Source of the DNA: Candidatus Sulfotelmatobacter sp.
Lineage (GTDB): Bacteria; Acidobacteriota; Terriglobia; Terriglobales; Acidobacteriaceae
DNA: 64,000 nt
Assembly: GCA_017883385.1 (NCBI GenBank)
Contig: JADGNQ010000012.1
Span: 1-64,000 of the forward strand
Direction: 5' to 3'
Under the pieces are notes generated by a model that worked only from the letters and a program-made list of their open reading frames with translations, did not search any database and was not told the origin of the DNA. The translations under genes were made by a program, and so were the position numbers. Shown here one piece after another: positions 45,035-54,415 of this stretch; the stretch's first letter is position 1, and each line of letters opens with the position of its first letter.

Positions 45035-46183
45035 TTATTCCGTAACCACCGCCTTCACCAGATTCCGCGGATGATCCACGTCGTATCCCTTATTCACCGC
45101 CACGTGATAAGCAAACAACTGCAGAGGAATCACTTCGACAATGGGAAGCAGCAACTCGGGAGCAGCCGGTACAAAGAAGACGTGATCGGCAATGGCTGCG
45201 ACTTCCTTGTCTCCCTCGGTCGCTACCGTCACGAGAGGCCCGCGGCGCGATCTTACTTCCTTCATGACTTCAAGCGTTCGCCGGTAACGCAACACGGAAT
45301 CCGCATCGCTGTGGTCGTACGTTGCCAGCACGACCACCGGCAATGTTTCATCGACCAGCGCGTTAGGACCGTGTTTGAGTTCGCCTGCGGGATATCCTTC
45401 GGCATGCGCGTAGGAAATTTCCTTGAGCTTGAGTGCACCCTCACGTGCGATGGCATAATGCACGCCGCGCCCGAGATAGAGAAACTTCTCTGCCTTGAAG
45501 TGCTTGCCCCCAAACTCTTGGGCAAGATCGTCCCAAGTACGCAGGTTCTTCTCAATTGCGTCCGGAAGTCGTGACAGGCGCTGCAGGTACGAGCGCGTCA
45601 CTTCCGACGTCATTCGGCCGCGCTTGCGCGCCAAAAATAGCGCCATCAGATAGAGGATCGTGAGCTGCGTGGTGAAGCTTTTCGTTGCCGGGATCGACAG
45701 TTCCGGCCCGGCTCCCGAGATTAAAGCCGCCCCGGCCTCGCGCACGATCGTAGTGTCAGGCACGTTCGAGATCGCAATGGTTTTTACTCCGCGCGTCAGG
45801 GCCTCGCGCTGCGCTGCGATCGTGTCGGCAGTCTCTCCCGACTGCGTAATCACCATCACGATGGGCTCCACCGCCGCATGGGTCGAACGGTAGCAGTATT
45901 CGCTGGCATACTCGACGTCGACCGCCACGCCCGAGAGATCCTCAATCATGATTTCGCCGGCCAGGCCCGCGTGGCGGCTCGATCCGCTGGCCGCAATGAT
46001 CAGCTTCCCGAAGGTCAGGAGCGCGCTTTCGATCGCGTGAAACGCTCCGGGGAAGATTAGGTCGTCCTTGAGGTGCTTCTCGACGGTCTTCGCGATGGCC
46101 TGAGGCTGCTCGTAAATCTCCCGCCACATGGCGTGGGAATGTTGCTGGTTTGTGGCGCTCGTCTTTTGCTTGGTAGGAATCAT
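45035..46183 (-). CDS. GlmS-like double-SIS isomerase without glutaminase domain
   Basis: 382 aa. The two SIS halves align in motif with the isomerase part of GlmS: HAMWREIYEQP, AASGSSRHAGLAGE, TQSGETADTI, AGPELSIPATKSFTTQL, YLGRGVHYAIAREGALKLKEISYAHAEGYPAGELKHGPNAL, and the C-terminal DVDHPRNLVKAVVTE. The N-terminal glutamine amidotransferase with its Cys1 is absent and no separate glutaminase is adjacent. It could act as an ammonia-dependent synthase, a deaminase or an isomerase for amino sugars. Immediately upstream in the same direction is an MFS sugar transporter, suggesting uptake and use of one sugar. Confidence 0.88.
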   Translation of the reverse strand: MIPTKQKTSATNQQHSHAMWREIYEQPQAIAKTVEKHLKDDLIFPGAFHAIESALLTFGKLIIAASGSSRHAGLAGEIMIEDLSGVAVDVEYASEYCYRSTHAAVEPIVMVITQSGETADTIAAQREALTRGVKTIAISNVPDTTIVREAGAALISGAGPELSIPATKSFTTQLTILYLMALFLARKRGRMTSEVTRSYLQRLSRLPDAIEKNLRTWDDLAQEFGGKHFKAEKFLYLGRGVHYAIAREGALKLKEISYAHAEGYPAGELKHGPNALVDETLPVVVLATYDHSDADSVLRYRRTLEVMKEVRSRRGPLVTVATEGDKEVAAIADHVFFVPAAPELLLPIVEVIPLQLFAYHVAVNKGYDVDHPRNLVKAVVTE

Positions 46184-46241
46184 TGTGATTGGGCAGAGTA
46201 AATCATTTTCCGGGTAACGAGCAAACCGTTCGCATAGAAGA

Positions 46242-46280
46242 GTAGCGCCCGCAGGACAGCCGCCGGGACGGCGGCGCTAC
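46242..46280. repeat. GTAGCGCC hairpin at the transporter's 3' end
   Basis: Arms GTAGCGCC (46242-46249) and GGCGCTAC (46273-46280), with inner CCGCC/GGCGG. The element covers the stop codon of the MFS gene (46277-46279). Confidence 0.6.
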
Positions 46281-48097
46281 CGTACGTTAGCCGCGCCCTC
46301 AAAGTGCGCCTCAATTTCTTCCAGCGTTTTCCCCTTGGTTTCCGGCAGGAACCACGCTGCCGTGACGAAGTAAATCACCGTGCAAGCGGCGAATCCGAAG
46401 AACATGGTTGAGTATCCATACTTGCCGACCGTGGGCAGGAAGATGGCGGCGATCGTGGTGGAAACGGCCTGGTTGAGCACCAACGCGATACTCATGCCGT
46501 TGGAGCGAATCCGCGTCGGCATTAGCTCCGAAAGCGCCAGCCACACGCACACGCCTGGACCGATGGCATAAAACGCCATGAACACGAATAGGGTGAGGGC
46601 CACGATCCAGCCGTTGCGCGGGAGAGGAACCGGGGTCACGAGTGCATTCTCAATTTTCAACGGAGCGCTGCGCGAAGCGTCGAGGTTGCCGAATGGGTTC
46701 GAGAAGAAGGCCGCGACCTTGGAGTCGGGTATGCAGCTTTCGCGTGTGATCTCGATGGGCTTGGCGGCCGGGTCGTCGGACCGCACCACCTGGCTCGCGG
46801 CCCGGAAGTCTCCATAAGAATAAATGACGACCAGCGATGTGGGATTGCCTGCGCCGCCGCTATTACCGGCCGCGCCTAGCAGTTTGCCGGCCAACTCCTG
46901 GTTGTAGAGCAGTTCGAGTTTCTGGTCCGGGGCTACCATAGACTGGACCGCGCTCTTCGAATCCACGCGCAGCCGCTCCGTCCCTAGAAACAGCACGCCC
47001 GTGCAGATCAGCGACAGAATGATGCCCGCAGTGCCGACCGAGAGCAGGAACTTGCGGCCCTTGCGGTCGACCAGCACCACGCCGCCAAACGTCACCGCGA
47101 AGTTGATGATGGTGAAAACGACATAGCCCCAGTGCGCCGCGACGTCGGACAGGCCGCTCTGCAAAAGAATATTCGTGTTGTAAGCGATGATCGAATTGAT
47201 GCCCGTCGCCTGGTTGCACGCGAGGATGATGCAGGCCAGCACAAACGGGATCACATACTTGCGGCGCAGGAGAGACTCGTTGCTCTTGCTTCCACCAGAA
47301 CCGGCCTTTTCGGCGGCAATGACGCCCTGCATCTCTTTGAGTTCGAGATCGGCCTGCTCAGTCGAGCGGGAGCGAAGCAGCGCCGCATAGGCAGCGTCCT
47401 TTTTTCCACGGCGCAACAGCCAGCGCGGCGACTCGGCTACCATGAAGCTGCCAATCACGAACAATATCCCCGGCGGCAGTGACACCCAGAAAATGCCGCG
47501 CCATGCGGTGTCTTTGAAAGCAAGCAACTTGGACACGTCGCCCAGCTTTGCCACCTGATCGACGCGGAAACTGAAGTACACGCCCACCAACGCCGCGGTT
47601 ACGATCCCCAGCGTCAGCAGCCATTGGAAAATCCCCGTCCCCTTGCCCCGGTTGGACGCGGTCAGACACTCCGCAAGATAAAGCGGGATGACTACTCCGA
47701 TCAAGCCTCCACTCACGCCCTGCAGAAGGCGACCAAACACCAGCGGGCCCAATCCCTGAGACAGGGCGATCATAGGAATGCTGATGACAAACATGATCCC
47801 GCTTAGAGCCATCAGTGATCTGCGGCCCATCCAGTCGGCGAGCAGGCCGGCGAAGAGTGTCGAGATCACGCTGCCCAGAAGCACAGCAGCAACTACGAGC
47901 GAAACCTGGCCTGCGGTCAGGAGATGGCCGGAACTCAGGCCGAATGTCGCCTGCATATACGGTAGTGCGCCAGCGATGATGCCCACGTCCACGCCGTAGA
48001 GCAGGCCGCCCAGGCCGGCTACGATCAGAAGAAAGCGGTTATAGAAAATCTTTTTGTCGTCGAGCGTGGTGGTCGTGCCGGTTGCGGTCTCAGTCAT
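46277..48097 (-). CDS. MFS sugar porter with an extra 120-residue loop
   Basis: 606 aa. Sugar-porter signatures: GGLLYGVDVGIIAGALPYM, LADWMGRRSLMA, VIPLYLAECL, PESPRWLL-like AESPRWLLRRG, QATGINSIIAYN, DRKGRK and LPETKGKTLEEIE. Twelve spans are expected. Between the ninth and tenth spans, about residues 370-493, lies a hydrophilic insertion (TERLRVDSKSAVQS through ENALVTPVP) that typical 450-500-aa porters lack. Placed 93 bp upstream of the SIS isomerase, probably co-transcribed. The sugar is not predictable. Confidence 0.93.
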   Translation of the reverse strand: MTETATGTTTTLDDKKIFYNRFLLIVAGLGGLLYGVDVGIIAGALPYMQATFGLSSGHLLTAGQVSLVVAAVLLGSVISTLFAGLLADWMGRRSLMALSGIMFVISIPMIALSQGLGPLVFGRLLQGVSGGLIGVVIPLYLAECLTASNRGKGTGIFQWLLTLGIVTAALVGVYFSFRVDQVAKLGDVSKLLAFKDTAWRGIFWVSLPPGILFVIGSFMVAESPRWLLRRGKKDAAYAALLRSRSTEQADLELKEMQGVIAAEKAGSGGSKSNESLLRRKYVIPFVLACIILACNQATGINSIIAYNTNILLQSGLSDVAAHWGYVVFTIINFAVTFGGVVLVDRKGRKFLLSVGTAGIILSLICTGVLFLGTERLRVDSKSAVQSMVAPDQKLELLYNQELAGKLLGAAGNSGGAGNPTSLVVIYSYGDFRAASQVVRSDDPAAKPIEITRESCIPDSKVAAFFSNPFGNLDASRSAPLKIENALVTPVPLPRNGWIVALTLFVFMAFYAIGPGVCVWLALSELMPTRIRSNGMSIALVLNQAVSTTIAAIFLPTVGKYGYSTMFFGFAACTVIYFVTAAWFLPETKGKTLEEIEAHFEGAANVR

Positions 48098-48352
48098 TAG
48101 AGTTGTTTCTTACCTGGGTGCCACGAGAAGCTGCCACGAAAGCTGACCAACTGCATACAAATCCTCAAACGCACATGATTGTAGCCTAGCGGGGACTGCA
48201 AGGCGGCAAGATTGCTTACCCTCGATCTTTCAAGCCTGGAATTCCGGCCTCACGCCGGTCACTAACCCCGGACTCATCGTCAGCTACAATACCCAAGCTG
48301 TACGGGAGGTCGTCGCGCGCCACGGCCAGTCGCTTCGCATGAACCGCTTCGC

Positions 48353-49879
48353 ATGAGATACGGATTCATCATCGATAACCGCAAGTGCATCGGCTGCCAC
48401 GCCTGCACGGTGGCCTGCAAGACCGAGAACCACGTTCCCCTTACCGTGAACCGCACCTGGGTGAAGTATGTGGAGAAGGGGATCTTTCCCAACACTCGAC
48501 GCGTCTTTCAAGTGACGCGCTGCAATCACTGCGAGAACCCGCCTTGCGTGACCATTTGTCCCGTCACCGCGATGTACCAGCGCAAGGACGGCATCGTCGA
48601 TTTCAGCTCTGAACGTTGTATCGGATGCAAGGCCTGCATGCAGGCTTGTCCTTACGATTCTATCTATATCGATCCGGAAGAAGGCACAGCGGCGAAGTGC
48701 CACTTCTGTGCGCATCGCACCGAAGTTGGCCTGGAACCCTCCTGCGTCGTGGTCTGCCCCGAGCACGCCATTATCGCCGGAGATCTCGACGCGTGCGACG
48801 GCGAGATTGCGCAACTGCTGGCCCGCGAGCCGGTGCGCGTCCGCAAGCCGGAGCAGGGTACTCGGCCCAAGCTTTATTACATCGACGCGGACGAGAGCGC
48901 GATCGTGCCTACGGCGGCGCGCCATGAGTCGATCTACATGTGGGCGGAACGCAACGAGAGCCTGCACGGTGGCGGGGCACTCTACCCGCCGGACAGTCCT
49001 CTACTGCAAAAGAATGCCTTGGCCGCATATGACGTCTCTCATGCGCGTCCGTGGGGCTGGCAGGTTCCGGCGTACTGCTGGACGAAGGCGATTGGCTCCG
49101 GCGCGCTGGCTATCCCGGCGATTGCCATTCTGCTTGGGCGTTTGGGAGTCGACCGGGTGCGCGACCTGGTGCTTTCGACGATTGCGCTTGTGTTCACGGC
49201 GCTGACGACCGTGCTGCTGGTGTGGGATCTTGAGCACAAGAAGCGCTTCCTGCGTGTCATATTTACTCCGCAGAGCAAATCGTGGCTGGCGCGGGGGGCG
49301 TTCATTCTGATCGCCTACAGCGGGCTGAGTGGGATGTTCTGGCTGGCGGCCGTGCTGGGATTCACTGCGGTCACGACCGCGCTACTGTGGCCTACGGTGC
49401 TAGTCGGTTTCTTCGCCGCGATCTACACCGCATTTCTTTTTGGACAGTGCGAAGGCCGCGACCTGTGGCAGACTCCGCTCCTGCCGGTGCATTTGGTCGT
49501 GCAGACGCTGATGTGTGGCGCCGCGGTTCTGGCTTTGTTACCTGCTGCCGGTGGAGGCTCAGAGCAGATTCTGGCGGTCGCGAAGGAGGCTCTTGGGTTC
49601 ACCCTCATCTTGCATCTGCTGATTGTTGCGGCTGAGTTCATGATGCCGCACTCGACCGACAACTCCGCGTACGCTGCACGATTGATCACGCATGGACCGT
49701 TCAGGAGCTGGTTCTGGGGAGGCACAGTTGTGCTCGGTGGAATCCTGCCGCTGGCGTTGATGTGGTTGGCGCCTTTCGACTTTCATAACACCGCCTTCGC
49801 AGGGGTACTGGCTCTTGCGGGTTTGCTGATCTTTGAGTGGTGCTTCGTTATGGCTGGGCAGAGCGTGCCCAACAGTTAG
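48353..49879 (+). CDS. Four-cluster ferredoxin fused to NrfD-type membrane quinone subunit
   Basis: 508 aa. Residues 1-200 carry four Cys groups (CIGCHACTVACK, CNHCENPPCVTICP, CIGCKACMQACP, CHFCAHRTEVGLEPSCVVVCP) of the DmsB/NrfC/PsrB type. Residues 250-508 are a hydrophobic NrfD/PsrC-type quinone-reactive domain with about eight spans. In most systems these are separate proteins. It feeds electrons between the quinone pool and the catalytic subunit at 49968. The ATG is preceded by a duplicated CGCTTCGCATGA; no strong ribosome binding site. Confidence 0.9.
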   Translation: MRYGFIIDNRKCIGCHACTVACKTENHVPLTVNRTWVKYVEKGIFPNTRRVFQVTRCNHCENPPCVTICPVTAMYQRKDGIVDFSSERCIGCKACMQACPYDSIYIDPEEGTAAKCHFCAHRTEVGLEPSCVVVCPEHAIIAGDLDACDGEIAQLLAREPVRVRKPEQGTRPKLYYIDADESAIVPTAARHESIYMWAERNESLHGGGALYPPDSPLLQKNALAAYDVSHARPWGWQVPAYCWTKAIGSGALAIPAIAILLGRLGVDRVRDLVLSTIALVFTALTTVLLVWDLEHKKRFLRVIFTPQSKSWLARGAFILIAYSGLSGMFWLAAVLGFTAVTTALLWPTVLVGFFAAIYTAFLFGQCEGRDLWQTPLLPVHLVVQTLMCGAAVLALLPAAGGGSEQILAVAKEALGFTLILHLLIVAAEFMMPHSTDNSAYAARLITHGPFRSWFWGGTVVLGGILPLALMWLAPFDFHNTAFAGVLALAGLLIFEWCFVMAGQSVPNS

Positions 49880-49889
49880 GTTGGTGCAT

Positions 49890-49941
49890 AGGAGAAGCCG
49901 AGCTTCGCTCGGCGCACAGCCGAGGGCGGCTGTCCCCACAT
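49890..49941. repeat. Inverted copy of the TGTGGGGACGG repeat between the molybdoenzyme genes
   Basis: The reverse complement reads ATGTGGGGACAGCCGCC... followed by a GAGCGAAGCTC hairpin, the same two-hairpin unit as at 22465 and 37991. Lies in the 88-bp spacer of a likely two-gene operon. Confidence 0.75.
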
Positions 49942-49967
49942 TTGTTGGCAGAGCAGGGAGATTCAGA

Positions 49968-52820
49968 ATGAGCAATGAGTTTAAGCGCGACGGAAGCCAT
50001 CTTGCCTATTGTCCGCCTTTGGAGAAGTGGGACGACTGGGTCGAGCTTGACCCCGAGGCATGGCCGCGCCGCGTCGAGAAGCACTACGATCTTGTTCCCA
50101 CGATCTGCTTCAATTGCGAATCGGCATGCGGTCTGCTGGCCTACGTCGATAAGGAAACCGGTAAGGTCGCGAAGTTTGAAGGCAATCCGATGCATCCGGC
50201 GAGCCGCGGACGGCTGTGCGCCAAGGGTCCAGCGACCATCAATCAGATTCACGATCCCGACCGCATTCTGTATCCCATGAAGCGTAACGGGCCGCGCGGG
50301 GGAGGGAAGTGGACGCGCACTTCGTGGGACGAAGTACTGGAGACGTTCGGCTCACGAATTCGTAAGGCGTTTCAGGAAGGGCGTGGCGAGGAGGTTATGT
50401 ACCACGTCGGACGACCCGGGCACGACTTCATCATGGAGCGGACACTGCAGGCGTGGGGCATCGACGGGCATAATTCGCACACGAATGTCTGCTCGTCTTC
50501 GGCGCGTCTTGGTTATTTGCTGTGGCACTACGCCGATCGGCCATCTCCCGACCACGCGAACGCGCGCTTCATTCTTCTGCTTTCGGCGCATCTTGAGTCC
50601 GGACATTATTTCAATCCGCATGCGCAGCGCATCATCGATGGCAAGATGGCGGGCGCGAAGCTGGCGGTAATGGACCCGCGCCTCTCGAACACCGCGAGCA
50701 TGGCCGACTACTGGATGCCGACCTATCCCGGGACAGAGGGCGCTGTGCTCCTGGCGATGGCGAAGGTGATTCTCGACGAAAACCGTTTCGATGCAACTTT
50801 CGTAAAGAACTGGACCAACTGGGAAGAGTTGGAAGTCGATGGCTTTCGAGCGAAGGGGCAGGGCTTCGAAGCGCTGATTGAGGCTTTGAAGAAGCACTAT
50901 GCGCAGTTCACGCCGCAGTTCGCCGAGAAAGAAAGCGGAGTCAGAGCGGAGGTCATCGTTAAGACCGCGCGCGAGATTGCGACTGCGGGAAGTCGCTTTG
51001 CGTCACACCTGTGGCGCGGCAGCGCCTCCGGCAACTTGGGTGGATGGCAACCCGCGCGGGCATTGATGCTGCTACATGTGCTGACCGGTTCGGTGGGCAC
51101 CGAGGGCGGACACAATCTGAATGCGTGGAATAAGTTCGTTCCCAAGCCATTCAAGGTTCCGCCACCGCAGAAGCGCTGGAACGAGTTGCTCTATCCGCAG
51201 GAGTGGCCGCTGTGTACGCATGAAATGTCGTTTCTGTTGCCGCACTTTCTAAAGGAAGGACGCGGGCGGATCGAAGCTTACTTCACGCGTGTGTTCAATC
51301 CAGTGTGGACGTATCCCGACGGTTTTTCGTGGATCGAGATGCTGCGCGACGAGGAGAAGGTCGGCCTGCACGCCGCCCTGTCCCCGACCTGGAGCGAGAC
51401 CGCGTGGTTCGCCGACTACGTGTTGCCCATGGGATTCAGCTCCGAGCGGCATGATTTGATGAGTCAGGAGTCGTACGCTGGCAAGTGGATCGGCTTCCGC
51501 CAGCCGGTGAATCGTGTGCTGCGCGAACGAGCCGGAGAGAAGTTCGAATACACCTACCAGTCGAATCCCGGCGAAGTTTGGGAAGAGGATGAGTTCTGGA
51601 TCAACCTCTCGTGGGCGATCGACCCGGATGGATCGATGGGCATCCGGCAATACTTCGAATCGCCTTACCGGCCTGGGCAGAAGCTCACTGTCGACGAATA
51701 CTACGGATGGATCTTCGACAACTCCGTCCCCGGCCTGCCCGAAACCGCAAAGAAAGAAGGGCTCACGCCGTTGCAGTACATGCGTAAGTACGGCGCGTTC
51801 GAGATAACGAGAGATGTTTACAAACTGAACGAGAGGCCCGTTTCGGCAGCCAATCTCGCGGGCTCGAAGGTCGAACCGAACGGCGTGGTGACGAAAGAAG
51901 GGAAGCCGGTGGGAGTGATGATCGAAGACAAGCCGGTCGTCGGCTACAACACTCCCTCGCGCAAGCTGGAGTTATTCTCGAAAACCATGGCGGACTGGAA
52001 GTGGCCTGAGTTCACTCTGCCCGAGTATTACCGCAGCCACATACACCGCTCGGCGCATGCGGCTTCCCTGGGAGAACCTGGGGAAGACTTCGATCCGAAA
52101 TACACGCCGGTCGTGGAGTGGCCGAAAGACGCGCACGGCGAGGTTTACACGCTGCTGCCCATTTTTCGCCTGCCAAACCTCATTCACACGCGCTCGGGCA
52201 ATGCCAAGTTCCTGTATGAGATTTCGCACAAGAATCCTCTCTGGGTGAATCCCGTGGACGCGAAGAAGCTCGGCGGTGTGCGCACCGGGGAGCTGATGAA
52301 AGTACACACGGAGATCGGCTACTTCGTGCTCCACGCTTGGGTCACCGAGGGTCTGACACCGGGTGTCGTCGCCTGTTCTCACCATCTCGGGCGTTGGCGC
52401 ATTAACAAAGAAGATCAGGTTGAACGCATGTCGAGTGCGTGGGTTGACTTGAAGGAAGTGGGCAAAGGCCAGTGGAAGATGCGCCAGATCGAAAGTGTCT
52501 TACCCTACGAGAGCACCGACCCGGACACCAAGCGCGTCTGGTGGAGCGATGCGGGCGTGCATCAGGACATTACATTTCCTGTCCACCCCGATCCCATCAG
52601 CGGAATGCATTGCTGGCATCAGATGGTGCGGGTAGAAAGAGCTGGTGCGGACGACCGTTACGGCGACATTTTTGTGGACACGAATCTTTCCTTCGCCGTT
52701 TATCAGAGATGGAAGGCCCTGACGCGTCCGGCTCCCGGTCCGGGCGGGCTGCGACGGCCGTTGTGGATCCCGCGGGTGATGCGGCCCGAAGAAGCGGCCT
52801 TCTACATCAAGAAACTATGA
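49968..52820 (+). CDS. Molybdopterin oxidoreductase catalytic subunit
   Basis: 950 aa from the ATG at 49968 with AGGGAG 8 bp upstream. An N-terminal [4Fe-4S] site, CFNCESACGL...RGRLCAKG (C-x2-C-x3-C-xn-C), precedes the cofactor domains. The motif HNSHTNVCSSSARLGY offers a Cys as a possible Mo/W ligand, and the C-terminal cofactor domain (DAKKLGGVRTGELMKVHTEIGYFVLHAWVTEGLTPGVVACSHH) closes it. No twin-arginine signal is present, so the catalytic subunit is probably cytoplasmic. Together with the fusion protein upstream it forms a CISM-type redox enzyme; the substrate (sulfur species, arsenic, formate or other) cannot be told. No dedicated chaperone gene is adjacent. Confidence 0.9.
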   Translation: MSNEFKRDGSHLAYCPPLEKWDDWVELDPEAWPRRVEKHYDLVPTICFNCESACGLLAYVDKETGKVAKFEGNPMHPASRGRLCAKGPATINQIHDPDRILYPMKRNGPRGGGKWTRTSWDEVLETFGSRIRKAFQEGRGEEVMYHVGRPGHDFIMERTLQAWGIDGHNSHTNVCSSSARLGYLLWHYADRPSPDHANARFILLLSAHLESGHYFNPHAQRIIDGKMAGAKLAVMDPRLSNTASMADYWMPTYPGTEGAVLLAMAKVILDENRFDATFVKNWTNWEELEVDGFRAKGQGFEALIEALKKHYAQFTPQFAEKESGVRAEVIVKTAREIATAGSRFASHLWRGSASGNLGGWQPARALMLLHVLTGSVGTEGGHNLNAWNKFVPKPFKVPPPQKRWNELLYPQEWPLCTHEMSFLLPHFLKEGRGRIEAYFTRVFNPVWTYPDGFSWIEMLRDEEKVGLHAALSPTWSETAWFADYVLPMGFSSERHDLMSQESYAGKWIGFRQPVNRVLRERAGEKFEYTYQSNPGEVWEEDEFWINLSWAIDPDGSMGIRQYFESPYRPGQKLTVDEYYGWIFDNSVPGLPETAKKEGLTPLQYMRKYGAFEITRDVYKLNERPVSAANLAGSKVEPNGVVTKEGKPVGVMIEDKPVVGYNTPSRKLELFSKTMADWKWPEFTLPEYYRSHIHRSAHAASLGEPGEDFDPKYTPVVEWPKDAHGEVYTLLPIFRLPNLIHTRSGNAKFLYEISHKNPLWVNPVDAKKLGGVRTGELMKVHTEIGYFVLHAWVTEGLTPGVVACSHHLGRWRINKEDQVERMSSAWVDLKEVGKGQWKMRQIESVLPYESTDPDTKRVWWSDAGVHQDITFPVHPDPISGMHCWHQMVRVERAGADDRYGDIFVDTNLSFAVYQRWKALTRPAPGPGGLRRPLWIPRVMRPEEAAFYIKKL

Positions 52821-52910
52821 ATAGAGAGCGAAGCCCTCAGCGGCTGGAGCCGACACTGATTGTCGGCGACTACGGCCCGACTGAAGTTGGGCCCTTCCCG
52901 TTCGGGGCGA

Positions 52911-54320
52911 CTACAGCCTCTTTTCCAACGGCAGGCTGAACGAGAACACCGACCCACTTCCCAACTGGCTGACCACCCCGATCGTTCCGCCGTGAGTTTC
53001 AACAATCACCTTCGCGATGGCCAAGCCCATCCCCGTTCCGGGTGCGGAATATCGCTGGTGCTGGCCGCGATAGAACTTCTCGAAGATCAGCGACTGCTCG
53101 AACGAATCAATGCCAGGGCCGCGGTCGGCAACGCTAGTCAGGAGCCGGTCGTCCTTGACTTCGCTCGTCACCTTAATCGGCACTCCGGGCCCGGAATACT
53201 TGCCGGCATTCTCCAGCAGGTGCATGAGCACTTCGCGAATCCGCTGCACGTCGATGCGAACCTTCGGCAAATCCGAAGCAACGATGACCTCGACCGGGTG
53301 ATGCTCGAGCGATGCCTTAGCGTCGAGCAGCGCGGGTTCGAGGGCGTCCCCGATTGAATGAGGCTGCAGATCGAGCTTGAACATCCCGGCATCGAGTTGC
53401 GCCATCTCAGCAGCCTCGCCTACCAATCGGTTCAGGCGATCCGTCTCTTCGTCGATGACGGTTAGAAGGTCCCCTCTGCCTTGCTCGTCCAGTCTGGCGC
53501 CCGACAACAAAGTCGTCACGCTGGCTTTGATGGACGTCAGCGGCGTACGGAACTCATGCGTGACGGAATCGAGCAACGCAGAGCGCAAGCGCTCGTGCTC
53601 CTGCTCCGCCCGGTGTTTGCTGAGTGCCTCAAGGGCGCGAGCGCGCTCGATCGCCAGCCCAGCCAAGCCTCCCAGCGCATCGAGCGCTTCTCTGGAAAGC
53701 TCATCTCCCGTGACCCCCAGAGCTCCGACCGTACGCATTCCCAGGCGCAGAGGCACGTACGACACGCCTCCCTGGGTAATCGGTTCTCCGCGCAACAGGG
53801 TCGATCGCAGTACGGTTTCGTCGAATACGGCATCGAGCGACGAACGATAGACCGTGGGGTGGTCCGCCGCCATGACGGCGACGCTCCCCACCGAGAACGT
53901 CTCCTGCACATAGAGCGGCAACGCGTTGAGAAGCTCTAGGACATTCTCCGAAGCCAGCAACCGCTGACTCAGGCCGTAGAGGCGTTCCACGTCGCGGCGG
54001 CGTTGTTTCGATTGTACCGCCTCGCGCCGCGCACGTTCGGCGAGATTGCTGGCGACAAGCGCGGTGATGAGAAAGGCGAATAAGGCTACCCAATTCTGGG
54101 GATCGGCGATCGTAAATGTTCCAACCGGAGGCAGGAAGAAGAAATTAAAAGCCGCGGTGGCTCCAACCGCCAGCACGACTGCGTAGCGCAAGCCCCAGTA
54201 GGCCGAAGCCAGCAGTACCGCTACCAGGAACATCAGTGCGACGGTCGTGTGATTGACCCGCAGCTTGAAATCGACCGCAGTAATCACACCGATTGCCGCG
54301 ATCACCAATGCATAGCGCAT
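52911..54320 (-). CDS. KdpD C-terminal part: DUF4118 sensor histidine kinase
   Basis: 469 aa from the ATG at 54320; a GTG at 54359 is possible. Four closely spaced membrane spans (YALVIAAIGVITAV, VALMFLVAVLLASAYWG, YAVVLAVGATAAFNFFF, WVALFAFLITALVASN) form the DUF4118 region, then a GAF-like domain, HisKA with phospho-acceptor His in DSVTHEFRTPLTSIKAS, N box HLLENAGKYS and GTGMGLAIAK. It is the kinase half of KdpD, lacking the N-terminal KdpD and USP domains, which are encoded divergently at 54416. A KdpE-phosphorylating function is inferred from context. Confidence 0.9.
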   Translation of the reverse strand: MRYALVIAAIGVITAVDFKLRVNHTTVALMFLVAVLLASAYWGLRYAVVLAVGATAAFNFFFLPPVGTFTIADPQNWVALFAFLITALVASNLAERARREAVQSKQRRRDVERLYGLSQRLLASENVLELLNALPLYVQETFSVGSVAVMAADHPTVYRSSLDAVFDETVLRSTLLRGEPITQGGVSYVPLRLGMRTVGALGVTGDELSREALDALGGLAGLAIERARALEALSKHRAEQEHERLRSALLDSVTHEFRTPLTSIKASVTTLLSGARLDEQGRGDLLTVIDEETDRLNRLVGEAAEMAQLDAGMFKLDLQPHSIGDALEPALLDAKASLEHHPVEVIVASDLPKVRIDVQRIREVLMHLLENAGKYSGPGVPIKVTSEVKDDRLLTSVADRGPGIDSFEQSLIFEKFYRGQHQRYSAPGTGMGLAIAKVIVETHGGTIGVVSQLGSGSVFSFSLPLEKRL

Positions 54321-54415
54321 GGCTTGCGTTCGAGCTTGTGTCCGAACCACGGTTTTCACTCCCGCATTGTACGATGGACGTGACAATTCCGGCGCTGCGA
54401 AAGACAATAGCTGCA
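54321..54415. promoter_or_regulatory. Divergent promoter region between the two KdpD halves
   Basis: 95 bp separate the ATG of the kinase half (54320, minus) from that of the sensor half (54416, plus). Both promoters must lie within or extend into the genes. Confidence 0.45.

Noticed and set aside
46242-46280. Hairpin at the MFS stop as a classical terminator
   Set aside because: No T-run follows on the transcribed strand and the SIS gene continues in the same direction, so termination there is doubtful.
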